Assembly (NCBI RefSeq): GCF_900120195.1
Contig: NZ_LT635539.1
Coordinates: 186,001 to 250,000 of the forward strand
Length of the DNA: 64,000 nucleotides
Source: Blautia sp. Marseille-P3087
Lineage (GTDB): Bacteria; Bacillota; Clostridia; Lachnospirales; Lachnospiraceae
Direction: 5' to 3'
A program made the position numbers and the translations under genes. The notes under the pieces are model-generated. The model was not told where the DNA came from, did no database searches, and worked only from the letters and a program-made list of their open reading frames with translations. This document shows, piece by piece, positions 53,873-62,210 of the stretch (its first letter is position 1; each line of letters opens with the position of its first letter).

Positions 53873-54055
53873 ATGTGTCTTGCAACAGTATATAAAGAAA
53901 GTGATGATTCTGTAATCTTCAAAAATGTAGCCAGAATCGATGTGGACGGAAATAAACTTGTACTCAGAGATATCATGGGTGATGAAAGAGTTGTAGAAGG
54001 CCGTATCCTTATGGTGGATCTGGCAAACAGCATTGTAAAGCTGGCCTGTGAATAA
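53873..54055 (+). CDS. cooT: CooT family nickel-binding protein
   Basis: A 60-residue protein starting MCLATVY, with the conserved Cys2 that binds Ni(II) in the Rhodospirillum CooT dimer, and the small beta-barrel pattern of the family (VARIDVDGNKLVLRDIMGDE, GRILMVDLANSIVKL). CooT helps mature the Ni-containing CO dehydrogenase. AGGAGGCAG precedes the ATG. It lies between the His-rich gene and metF, within the CODH/ACS neighbourhood. Confidence 0.88.
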   Translation: MCLATVYKESDDSVIFKNVARIDVDGNKLVLRDIMGDERVVEGRILMVDLANSIVKLACE

Positions 54056-54126
54056 ATCTTAATCAGATCTTAAGGGTGGTAACGAAAACCCATTAGATAA
54101 AAAACATATATGTGGAGGTATGTAAT

Positions 54127-55053
54127 ATGGCAACAGTAAAATTAACAGAACTGATGAAAGAAAGACAGCTCCTCTCCTTTGAACTCTTCCCGCCGAAGAC
54201 AGACAAGGGAATGGAAAATCTTCCGGGAACAATTGAACATCTCTGTGAGTTCAAACCGGAATACATTTCTGTTACATACGGAGCAGGCGGCGGAAACGTC
54301 GGCACCAACAGAGAAGTATGTCAGATGGTTAAGAAAGCCGGCGCTGTACCGGTAACTCATTTCACAGTTATCAAAAACACAAAAGAGGGAATCAAAGATC
54401 AGCTTGAAACTTATTTAAGCGAAGGCGTTGATCATATCCTTGCACTTCGTGGTGACTTCCCGCGTGGAGAGAATTCCACAGGCGGAGATTTCAACTATGC
54501 AACAGACCTTGTTAAATTTATCCGTAAAGAATTTGGCGACAAATTTGAAATCGCAGTAGCAGGTTCACCGGAAGGACATATTGCATGTCGCAGTCTGGAT
54601 GCTGATATATCTGTCCTTAAAATGAAACAGGACAACGGCGCTGACTATATCATGACTCAGCTTTGCTGGGATATGGAACAGTTTGCACGCTGGCAGGACA
54701 AGATCCGCAAAGCTGGTGTTACAATGCCAATCGATGTAGGTATTATGCCAATCCTTGATCAGGCTGCTACAATCAACATGGCACTGTCCCGTAACGGCTG
54801 TGTAATGGATCGTGAACTTTCCAGACTGATTTCCAAATACTGGATTTTCCCGAACCCATTCGACAAAGCTCCATTCGACGATGCTCTTGAGCAGAAGAAA
54901 GAAGATTTCAAGAAAGCCGGCATCGAATATACAATCAAACAGATTGATAAATATCGCGCTCTCGGCGTAGAAGGTATCCATCTGTATGCACTGAACAAGT
55001 GGAAAGACGTAAGCGAGATCATCAAAGAATCCGGTATGCGTACACTTGTATAA
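54127..55053 (+). CDS. metF: 5,10-methylenetetrahydrofolate reductase
   Basis: Reduces methylene-THF to methyl-THF, the last step of the methyl branch of the Wood-Ljungdahl pathway. It is a TIM-barrel flavoenzyme. The motifs are LSFELFPPKTDKG with the catalytic Glu, ISVTYGAGGG, HILALRGDFPRG and GIHLYALNKW at the end. At 308 residues it is MetF-sized. The zinc/Fe-S partner MetV that accompanies many clostridial MetF proteins is not adjacent. The start at 54127 follows GGAGG by 8 bases. Confidence 0.95.
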   Translation: MATVKLTELMKERQLLSFELFPPKTDKGMENLPGTIEHLCEFKPEYISVTYGAGGGNVGTNREVCQMVKKAGAVPVTHFTVIKNTKEGIKDQLETYLSEGVDHILALRGDFPRGENSTGGDFNYATDLVKFIRKEFGDKFEIAVAGSPEGHIACRSLDADISVLKMKQDNGADYIMTQLCWDMEQFARWQDKIRKAGVTMPIDVGIMPILDQAATINMALSRNGCVMDRELSRLISKYWIFPNPFDKAPFDDALEQKKEDFKKAGIEYTIKQIDKYRALGVEGIHLYALNKWKDVSEIIKESGMRTLV

Positions 55054-55134
55054 CTCGAAGTAAGACTAGAAAGACTAAATTACGGATTTATAATTTCATA
55101 AATGCGGAATTAGAGCAGGAGGCACTCTATTATT

Positions 55135-55905
55135 ATGGCACACGTGATTGCTGTCGCCGGAAAAGGCGGCGTTGGTAAAACTACTTTATGCGGAATGCTG
55201 ATTCAGTATCTTTGCGAACAGGGCAAAGGACCAATCCTTGCAGTAGATGCAGATGCAAACTCCAATCTGAATGAAGTCCTCGGAGTGGAAGTTGAGACAA
55301 CTCTCGGCGACGTCAGAGAAGAAATTGCACAGGCAGAACTGGTTAAAGAAAGTCCGATTCCGAAAGGAATGTCCAAAGCAGATTACGCAGAGATGCGTTT
55401 TGAGGATGCGTTAACTGAAGAAGATGACTTTGACCTTCTCGTTATGGGAAGAACACAGGGAAAAGGCTGTTACTGTTATGTAAATGGCCTGCTTCAGGCG
55501 CAGCTTGCAAAATATCAGAACCACTATCCTTATATCGTTGTGGATAACGAGGCAGGTATGGAACATATCAGCCGAGGTGTCCTTCCGTCCATGCAGACGG
55601 CAATCCTTGTCAGTGACTGCTCCAGAAGAGGAGTTCAGGCGGTTGGCAGAATTGCAAAACTGATCGATGAATGCAATATGCATCCGGAATCAGTGGGGCT
55701 TATTGTGAACCGTGCACCGAAAGGTGAACTGAATGATGGAATCAAAGAAGAAATAGAGAAACAGGGTCTGCACCTTCTCGGTGTAGTTCCACAGGATGAC
55801 ACAGTCTATGAATATGACTGCGAAGGCCGTCCGACAGCGTCTCTTCCGGAAGATAATCCGGTGAAAGTCGCACTGAAAGAAATTATCAAAAACTTAAATC
55901 TGTAA
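55135..55905 (+). CDS. cooC: CooC-type nickel-insertion ATPase (first copy)
   Basis: A 256-residue MinD/ParA-superfamily ATPase that helps insert nickel into CODH and/or ACS. The deviant Walker A is GKGGVGKTT near residue 9, AVDADANSNL follows, and the metal-binding CxC is Cys112-Cys114 in GCYCYVNGLL, at the same residue numbers reported for CooC1 of Carboxydothermus. VDNEAGMEH is the Walker B region. It precedes cooS by about 175 bases. A second, diverged copy follows cooS. Confidence 0.92.
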   Translation: MAHVIAVAGKGGVGKTTLCGMLIQYLCEQGKGPILAVDADANSNLNEVLGVEVETTLGDVREEIAQAELVKESPIPKGMSKADYAEMRFEDALTEEDDFDLLVMGRTQGKGCYCYVNGLLQAQLAKYQNHYPYIVVDNEAGMEHISRGVLPSMQTAILVSDCSRRGVQAVGRIAKLIDECNMHPESVGLIVNRAPKGELNDGIKEEIEKQGLHLLGVVPQDDTVYEYDCEGRPTASLPEDNPVKVALKEIIKNLNL

Positions 55906-55911
55906 AAAAGA

Positions 55912-55945
55912 CCCTTGCTGTCAAAACTGGCAGCAAGGGCATTTG
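55912..55945 (+). terminator. Hairpin after the first cooC (weak terminator)
   Basis: CCCTTGCTG/CAGCAAGGG around TCAAAACTGG, with only a short T tract. Partial termination or a stability hairpin. A second hairpin, ACCCAT/ATGGGT, follows at 55980-55999. Confidence 0.65.
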
Positions 55946-56081
55946 TGCTGGAAAAAGCACTTTTTATTAATTTAAAAATAACCCATGGCGGGGGATGGGT
56001 TCTGTCAGTGAGGTTATTACATAAAAAAGAAAGAAAAGAAAAATACATGTCAAATCATGTATCGTTAAAAGGAGGTCTATA

Positions 56082-57974
56082 ATGAGTGAATTCAAATTAA
56101 CTACAGTGGAAGAATTTGAAGCTGCTACCAACAGACTGTTGGAAACTGGCGCAAAGGTAGGCGCAGATGCCTGGCAGTTTCGTGTAAAAAACCAGACTCC
56201 ACACTGTAAGTTCGGTGAGCAGGGTATCTGCTGTCGAATCTGTGCTATGGGACCATGCCGTATCACACCTAAGGCTCCGAGAGGAATCTGCGGATGTGAC
56301 GCACACGGTATCGTAGGAAGAAACTTCCTGAAATTTACAGCAGGCGGTGCAGCTACTCATTCTGATCACGGTCGTGAGATCTGCCACACACTGTACTGTG
56401 CAAAAGAAGACGGAAACTATAAGGTAAAAGATCCTGAGAAACTGATCCGTATCGCAAAAGAATGGGGCGTAGAAACAGAAGGAAAAGATATCTATGATCT
56501 GGCTCATGAGATGGCTGAGATCGGTCTGATGGAATATGGTAAACCATTCGGATATCAGAGATTCCTTGACAGAATGCCGGAAGGACAGAAAGAAAAACTG
56601 ATCGAGAACGAAATCGCACCACGTGCTATCGACCGTGAGGTTGCAACTTCTATGCATATGGCCCATATGGGATGTTCTTCTCTTCCGGAAGCACTTGTAA
56701 AACAGTCCCTTCGCTGCGGTATGGCTGATGGATGGGGCGGTTCCATGATGGGAACAGAGTTCTCTGACGTACTGTTCGGAACTCCGAAGCCGATTGATAC
56801 AGAAGCTAACCTTGGTGTAATGGTTGAAGAAAACGTAAACATCGTTGTACATGGACATGATCCGAGTCTTTCTGAGATGATCTGTGAATATGCAGACAGC
56901 AAAGAAATGATCGATTATGCAAAATCCGTAGGAGCTAAAGGAATCACAGTTTCCGGTGTATGCTGTACTTCAAACGAAGTAGCTATGCGTCGTGGTGTTC
57001 CGATGGCTGGTAACTTCCTGCAGCAGGAAAACGTAGTACTGACAGGCGCCTGCGAAGCAATCGTAGTAGACGTTCAGTGTATTTTCCCGGCCTTAGGACC
57101 TCTGAGCAAATGCTTCCACACCAAATTTATCACAACTTCTCCAATCGCTCAGATGCCGGATTCTGAATTTATCAGATTCAACGCTGAGACAGCAGGAGAA
57201 AACGCAAAAGCAATCGTTAAGATGGCTATCGATAACTTCAAGAACAGAAAACCAGAACTTGTACATATCCCGCAGCTGAAACAGAAAGCTACTGTTGGTT
57301 ACTCAGTAGAAGCAATTGTTAAAGTTCTTGACGGTGTTACAAACTCTCAGGTAGACGAAACAGGAACAACCAAACCGTTACTTGAGTGCATCACTTCCGG
57401 TGTTATCCGTGGTGCTGTTGCTATGGTTGGATGTAACAATCCTAAGATCCGTCCTGACTATGCACATATCGAACTGATGAAGAAATGTATCGCAAACGAT
57501 ATCGTTGTCATCGCTTCCGGATGTTCAGCACAGGCAGCTGCAAAAGCTGGTCTGATGGACAAATCCGCAAGAGAACTCTGCGGTGCAGGTCTGAAACGTG
57601 TCTGTGAGCTGGCTGATATCCCGCCGGTACTCCACATGGGATCCTGCGTAGATATCTCCCGTATGATGATCCTGGCTGCTGAACTTGCAAAAGATTCAGG
57701 ACTTCAGATCAATCAGCTTCCGGTAGTTGGATGTGCTCCTGAGTGGATGTCTGAAAAAGCTGTATCCATCGGTAACTACGTAGTAGGTACCGGTATTGAT
57801 ACCTTCCTTGGTGTTGATCCATATGTTTCCGGTTCTTCAGAGATGGGTGAACTTCTTACAGAAGGAACAAGAAAATGGACAGGTGCTGCTTACACAGTAG
57901 AAACAGATATCGAGAAATTAGTTGATCTGATGATCGAAAGAATTGAAGAAAAGAGAACAGCATTAGGAATCTAA
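56082..57974 (+). CDS. cooS: Anaerobic carbon monoxide dehydrogenase catalytic subunit
   Basis: Ni-Fe CODH (AcsA/CooS) that reduces CO2 to CO for acetyl-CoA synthesis. The 630 residues carry the B/D-cluster Cys in HCKFGEQGICCRICAMGPCRI and GICGCDAHG. C-cluster ligands are His257 in VVHGHDPSL and the Cys residues of GVCCTSNE, VDVQCIF, MVGCNNPK, ASGCSAQAA and MGSCVDISR. This set is complete, so the enzyme should be active. AGGAGGTCTATA precedes the ATG. It is flanked by the two cooC genes. Confidence 0.97.
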   Translation: MSEFKLTTVEEFEAATNRLLETGAKVGADAWQFRVKNQTPHCKFGEQGICCRICAMGPCRITPKAPRGICGCDAHGIVGRNFLKFTAGGAATHSDHGREICHTLYCAKEDGNYKVKDPEKLIRIAKEWGVETEGKDIYDLAHEMAEIGLMEYGKPFGYQRFLDRMPEGQKEKLIENEIAPRAIDREVATSMHMAHMGCSSLPEALVKQSLRCGMADGWGGSMMGTEFSDVLFGTPKPIDTEANLGVMVEENVNIVVHGHDPSLSEMICEYADSKEMIDYAKSVGAKGITVSGVCCTSNEVAMRRGVPMAGNFLQQENVVLTGACEAIVVDVQCIFPALGPLSKCFHTKFITTSPIAQMPDSEFIRFNAETAGENAKAIVKMAIDNFKNRKPELVHIPQLKQKATVGYSVEAIVKVLDGVTNSQVDETGTTKPLLECITSGVIRGAVAMVGCNNPKIRPDYAHIELMKKCIANDIVVIASGCSAQAAAKAGLMDKSARELCGAGLKRVCELADIPPVLHMGSCVDISRMMILAAELAKDSGLQINQLPVVGCAPEWMSEKAVSIGNYVVGTGIDTFLGVDPYVSGSSEMGELLTEGTRKWTGAAYTVETDIEKLVDLMIERIEEKRTALGI

Positions 57975-58018
57975 TCTGCTGTAATCTTAAAAATGTAATA
58001 AAAGGTGGATGACATAAA

Positions 58019-58792
58019 ATGAAAATAGCAGTTACAGGAAAAGGCGGCGTAGGCAAAACTACTTTTGCAGCAACGCTCGCGAGATTGTATGCAGCAGAAG
58101 GCAGACCGGTACTTGCAGCAGATGTGGATCCGGATGCAAATCTTGGCCTGGCACTGGGGTTTGATGAAGAAACACTGGATTCTATCGTTCCGATTTCCAA
58201 AATGCGTAAGCTTGTGGAGGAACGTACAGGAGCAACTGCAGGAAATCAGTTCTATCATCTGAACCCAAAGGTAGACGATATTCCGGATAAATACGGTAAG
58301 GTCTGCAACGGCGTACGGCTCCTTGTCCTGGGAACTGTCGAGACAGGCGGCGGCGGATGTGTATGTCCGGAGCATGTAATGCTGAAACGTATTATTAATA
58401 ATCTGGTGTTGAGAAGAGAAGATGTGGTGATTCTTGATATGGAAGCCGGCCTGGAACATCTCGGCAGAGGAACCACAGAGGGAGTTGACGCATTTATCGT
58501 AGTGATCGAACCAGGTGCAAGAAGCGTACAGACCTACAAGAATGTCAAGCGCCTTGCCGGTGATCTTGGAGTAGCACAGGTTAAGGTTGTGGCAAACAAG
58601 GTCAGAAACACAGAAGATGAGGAATTTATCCGTTCCAGAATTCCGGCAGAAGACCTTCTTGGCATACTCCATTACAATACGGAGGTTATCGACGCTGACC
58701 GTCAGGGTAAATCCCCTTATGATTTCAGTGAGACTGTAACAGCTGAAATCACAAAAATAAAAGAAAAGATTGATCAGAATTCAAATCTGTAA
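58019..58792 (+). CDS. cooC: CooC-type nickel-insertion ATPase (second copy)
   Basis: A 257-residue ATPase of the same family as the first copy but clearly diverged. Walker A is GKGGVGKTT, the metal-site CxC is Cys114-Cys116 in GGGGCVCPEHVMLKR, and VILDMEAGLEHLGRG is the Walker B region. This GGGGCVCPEH form is the type usually found beside acsB and called AcsF or CooC. The two copies may be specialised, one for CODH and one for ACS (inference). It sits between cooS and acsB. Confidence 0.92.
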   Translation: MKIAVTGKGGVGKTTFAATLARLYAAEGRPVLAADVDPDANLGLALGFDEETLDSIVPISKMRKLVEERTGATAGNQFYHLNPKVDDIPDKYGKVCNGVRLLVLGTVETGGGGCVCPEHVMLKRIINNLVLRREDVVILDMEAGLEHLGRGTTEGVDAFIVVIEPGARSVQTYKNVKRLAGDLGVAQVKVVANKVRNTEDEEFIRSRIPAEDLLGILHYNTEVIDADRQGKSPYDFSETVTAEITKIKEKIDQNSNL

Positions 58793-58809
58793 AAACAGGA
58801 GGTATTAAA

Positions 58810-60939
58810 GTGACTTTATTTGATAGAGTATTCGGCGGAAATGATGCTGTATATGGTTTAACAGAGGGCGCTATTGATGGCGCAATTGCTCAGTATGGCG
58901 AAGACAAAGCTGTCAGCTTCCCGAACACCGCTTACAGCCTTCCATGTTACTATGCTGTAACAGGAACCAAAGTTACGACTTTAAAAGAATTAAAAGAAGC
59001 TCTTGGTGTTGTTAAAACACTTATGACAAGAGAAAAAAGATTAAACGATGCATTCATGTCTGGTGTTGCTACAGCACTTTGCGCAGAATTCATTGAAGTT
59101 CTCAAATACATTGATGGCGCAACACCATATGAAGAACCATGCTACGGACATCTTGCAGATGCAGTAATCCGTGAGCTTGGTGTACCGCTTGTAACAGGAG
59201 ATATCCCTGGTGTAGCTGTAATCCTCGGCTCTGCTCCATCCGTAGAAGAAGGCGTTGCTCTTGTAAAGAGCTATCAGGCACAGGGTATCCTCGTAACACT
59301 GGTTGGCGGAATCATCGACCAGGTTGCAGAAGCAGGAATGAAGACAGGTGCAAACGTACGTGTTATTCCGCTTGGCAAAGACGTTACAGCAGTTATCCAT
59401 GTAGTATCCGTTGCACTTCGTGCAGCACTGATCTTCGGTAATGTAACACCTGGAGATGCAGGCACACTTATGAAATATACAATGGACCGTGTACCGGCAT
59501 TCGTAAACGCATTCAAACCTCTGGATGACGTGATCGTAGCCTGTGGAGCTGGTGCTATCGCACTTGGATTCCCGGTAATCACAAACGAAACAGAAAACAT
59601 CTTCCGTGTACCAAAGAGCCTGATCGTTCAGGAAGACGTAAGCAAATTCAATGCTACATCTCTTGAAGCTCGCGACATCAAGATCAAGATCACAAATATC
59701 GATATTCCGGTTGCATTTGCATCCGCATTCGAAGGTGAGATCATCCGTCGTAAAGACATGCAGGTTGAGTTCGATGGTTCCCGTGTAGACTGTGCAGAGC
59801 TTGTACAGACATGTGACGCTTCCGAAGTAGAAGATCACAAGATTACAGTAGTTGGACCGGAAGTAGACGACATGGAACTTGGAAGCAAGAACAGCATCGC
59901 CTATATTGTTAAAGTTGCAGGCAAGAACATGCAGCCAGACTTTGAACCGGTTATCGAACGTAAATTCCATAACTACATCAACTGTATCGAAGGTGTATAC
60001 CATACAGGACAGCGTGATATGCAGCGTATCCGTATCAGCATTGATGCATTCAACGCAGGCTTCAAGATCAAACATATCGGTGAAGTTCTTTACGCTTCTG
60101 TTAAGAACGAGTTTGACGCAGTTGTTGACAAATGTGAAGTTGTTATCTATACAGATCCGGCAGAATGTACAAGAGTACGTCATGAAGTTGCAATCCCGAT
60201 CTTTGACAAACGTGATGAACGTCTTGATACTCTGACAGATGAATCTGTAGACGTATATTACAGCTGTATCCTCTGCCAGGCATTCTCCCCGAGTCATGTC
60301 TGCGTAGTAACGCCAGAAAGACTTGGTCTCTGCGGTGCCGTTTCATGGCTGGATGCAAAAGCAACACATCAGCTTGATCCGAACGGACCTTGCCAGGTTA
60401 TCACAAAAGAACGTCCGATCGATGAGAACCTTGGTTCTTACGAAGACGTTGATGAAGCAGTTCAGAAATTCTCACAGGGTGCTCTGGAGCACGTTACTCT
60501 GTACTCCATCATGCAGGATCCTATGACTTCCTGTGGATGCTTCGAGTGTATCTGCGGTATCGAGCCATTCTCCAACGGTGTTGTAATTGCAAACCGTGAG
60601 TATGCAGGCATGACACCACTTGGAATGACATTCCCTGAAATGGCATCCATGACAGGCGGCGGTGTTCAGACACCTGGTTTCATGGGACATGGAAAACACT
60701 TCATTTCCTCTAAGAAATTTATGAAGGCTGAAGGCGGTATCGAACGTATCGTATGGATGCCGAAAGAACTGAAAGAATTCGTTGCTGAACGTCTGAATAA
60801 GACAGCACAGGAACTTTACGGAATTGAAAACTTCACTGATATGATCGGTGATGAGACAGTAGCAACAGATCCGGAAGCACTGGTTGAATACCTGACCGAA
60901 AAAGGACATCCGGCTCTGGCTATGGATCCAATGATGTAA
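58810..60939 (+). CDS. acsB: CO-methylating acetyl-CoA synthase
   Basis: Condenses CO, the corrinoid-bound methyl group and CoA to acetyl-CoA. The A-cluster ligands are complete: Cys486, Cys489, Cys498 and Cys508 (SCILCQAFSPSHVC...LGLC) for the [4Fe-4S] cluster and Cys575-Gly-Cys577 in TSCGCFECI for nickel. Each is offset by exactly 20 from the Moorella numbering. The 709-residue length agrees with the same 20-residue shorter N-terminus. GTG start at 58810, 7 bases after AGGAGG. A structured spacer of about 300 bases follows. Confidence 0.97.
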   Translation: MTLFDRVFGGNDAVYGLTEGAIDGAIAQYGEDKAVSFPNTAYSLPCYYAVTGTKVTTLKELKEALGVVKTLMTREKRLNDAFMSGVATALCAEFIEVLKYIDGATPYEEPCYGHLADAVIRELGVPLVTGDIPGVAVILGSAPSVEEGVALVKSYQAQGILVTLVGGIIDQVAEAGMKTGANVRVIPLGKDVTAVIHVVSVALRAALIFGNVTPGDAGTLMKYTMDRVPAFVNAFKPLDDVIVACGAGAIALGFPVITNETENIFRVPKSLIVQEDVSKFNATSLEARDIKIKITNIDIPVAFASAFEGEIIRRKDMQVEFDGSRVDCAELVQTCDASEVEDHKITVVGPEVDDMELGSKNSIAYIVKVAGKNMQPDFEPVIERKFHNYINCIEGVYHTGQRDMQRIRISIDAFNAGFKIKHIGEVLYASVKNEFDAVVDKCEVVIYTDPAECTRVRHEVAIPIFDKRDERLDTLTDESVDVYYSCILCQAFSPSHVCVVTPERLGLCGAVSWLDAKATHQLDPNGPCQVITKERPIDENLGSYEDVDEAVQKFSQGALEHVTLYSIMQDPMTSCGCFECICGIEPFSNGVVIANREYAGMTPLGMTFPEMASMTGGGVQTPGFMGHGKHFISSKKFMKAEGGIERIVWMPKELKEFVAERLNKTAQELYGIENFTDMIGDETVATDPEALVEYLTEKGHPALAMDPMM

Positions 60940-60984
60940 CTCCCGCAAAGGAAATGAATGCTCGCATTCATTTTCTGGGGAGTT
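60938..60984 (+). repeat. Hairpin A after acsB
   Basis: Inner stem AAATGAATG/CATTCATTT with loop CTCG and outer AACTCCC/GGGGAGTT. No T tract follows. It begins at the acsB stop codon. Confidence 0.75.
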
Positions 60985-61051
60985 AACCCTGAGTTTTGAA
61001 CTGCGACGTAAAGCTGTTGCAAACAGCGAGTCGCAGGAAAAATTCAGGGTT
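60985..61051 (+). repeat. Hairpin B in the acsB-acsD spacer
   Basis: Three nested stems AACCCTGA/TCAGGGTT, CTGCGAC/GTCGCAG and GCTGTT/AACAGC. It carries the first copy of ACGTAAAGCTGTT (61006-61018), repeated in hairpin C. Confidence 0.8.
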
Positions 61052-61062
61052 TATCTGAAATG

Positions 61063-61148
61063 AAAATCGAATCACAACGTAAAGCTGTTACACACAACCG
61101 GCTGTGACAGTGCAAAATCTTTGCACATGTGACGATTTTTGATATTTT
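61063..61148 (+). terminator. Hairpin C/terminator in the acsB-acsD spacer
   Basis: Closing stem AAAATCG/CGATTTT encloses CACA/TGTG, CACAACC/GGCTGTG-like and GTGCAAA/TTTGCAC stems, followed by TTTTTGATATTTTTTT. It contains the second copy of ACGTAAAGCTGTT (61077-61089). This is probably where transcription from the upstream part of the cluster ends, wholly or partly. Confidence 0.7.
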
Positions 61149-61173
61149 TTTAACGTAAAAGACCTGTGTTATC

Positions 61174-61202
61174 TTGTCACTGGTAATTTTATGTAGTATA
61201 AT
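61174..61202 (+). promoter_or_regulatory. Promoter of acsD-acsC-acsE
   Basis: TTGTCA (61174-61179), 17-base spacer, TATAAT (61197-61202), about 40 bases before acsD. Confidence 0.8.
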
Positions 61203-61243
61203 AGTAGTTGAGTTTTTAATAATTTAGAGGAGGCTTATGAGAA

Positions 61244-62185
61244 ATGCCGTTTAATCAGAAACCACAGAAATTTAATGCAAAGATTAACGCTGTCACAATC
61301 GGAAGCGGAGATAAGACTGTGACAATCGGCGGAGAAAATTCTTTCCCGTTCTACACCTTTGATGCACCGACAGAGAACACACCAAAGATCGGTGTTGAGA
61401 TTTCAGATCTGGGTCTGGATGAGTTTTCCGAAGGTGTAAAAGCTTATTATGAAGGCGCTACTTCCATGGCTGATATCGCAAAAAAAGCAGCAGCTATCGA
61501 AGGCGCAGATTTTGTTGCCCTCATCCTTGACGGTGGAGATCCGAACGGGGTAAACAAATCTATCGATGAACTGATCGAGGTTGTTAAAGAAGTAGCAGGC
61601 GCTATTGACTGTCCACTGGTTGTAGAAGGCTGCAAAAACGTAGAGAAGGATGCGGAACTTCTCCCGAAAGTAGCAGAAGTCCTTCAGGGAAGAAATGCCC
61701 TTCTTCTTTCCGAAAAAGAAGAAAACTACAAAGCAATCGGTGCAGCAGCAGGTCTTGCTTACAATCAGATCGTCGGCGCTGAATCAGCCGTTGATATCAA
61801 CCTTGCAAAACAGTTAAACGTTGTTACTACACAGCTTGGTGTTGATGCGAAGAAAATCGTTATGAACATCGGTAGTGCAGCAGCTGGTTACGGATATGAG
61901 TACGTTGTTTCTACAATGGACCGTATCAAAGGTGCAGCATTAGGTCAGAATGACAATATGTTGCAGATGCCTATTATTACACCTGTATCCGCAGAGACAT
62001 GGGCAGTTAAAGAAGCAACCGCTTCTGAAGCTGATATGCCTGAATGGGGATCAGCAGACGAGCGTGGAATCGATATGGAAGTTATGACAGCAGCAGCAGA
62101 CCTTGCAGCTGGTTCTGATGCCGTAATCTTAAGACATCCGGAGTCTGTCAAGACTATTTCCAAACTGATCAAAGCACTTGCGTAA
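61244..62185 (+). CDS. acsD: CO dehydrogenase/acetyl-CoA synthase delta subunit (corrinoid Fe-S protein small subunit)
   Basis: Small subunit of the corrinoid iron-sulfur protein that carries the methyl group. It is a 313-residue TIM-barrel protein. Family segments include FNAKINAVTIGSGDKTVTIGGEN, DFVALILDGGDPNG, CPLVVEGCKNVEKDAELL and IVMNIGSAAAGYGYEYVVSTMDRI. AGAGGAGGCTTATGAGA precedes the ATG. It has its own promoter directly upstream and is followed 25 bases later by acsC. Confidence 0.95.
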   Translation: MPFNQKPQKFNAKINAVTIGSGDKTVTIGGENSFPFYTFDAPTENTPKIGVEISDLGLDEFSEGVKAYYEGATSMADIAKKAAAIEGADFVALILDGGDPNGVNKSIDELIEVVKEVAGAIDCPLVVEGCKNVEKDAELLPKVAEVLQGRNALLLSEKEENYKAIGAAAGLAYNQIVGAESAVDINLAKQLNVVTTQLGVDAKKIVMNIGSAAAGYGYEYVVSTMDRIKGAALGQNDNMLQMPIITPVSAETWAVKEATASEADMPEWGSADERGIDMEVMTAAADLAAGSDAVILRHPESVKTISKLIKALA

Positions 62186-62210
62186 GGAATAATAGGAGGA
62201 AAAAATAGCT

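Noticed and set aside
59041-60297. Long - strand open frame (418 codons) opposite acsB
   Set aside because: Antisense shadow; Cys-rich translation without a recognisable domain, while acsB is certain.
60938-60984. Hairpin A as the acsB terminator
   Set aside because: No T tract follows; the T-rich tract comes only after hairpin C.
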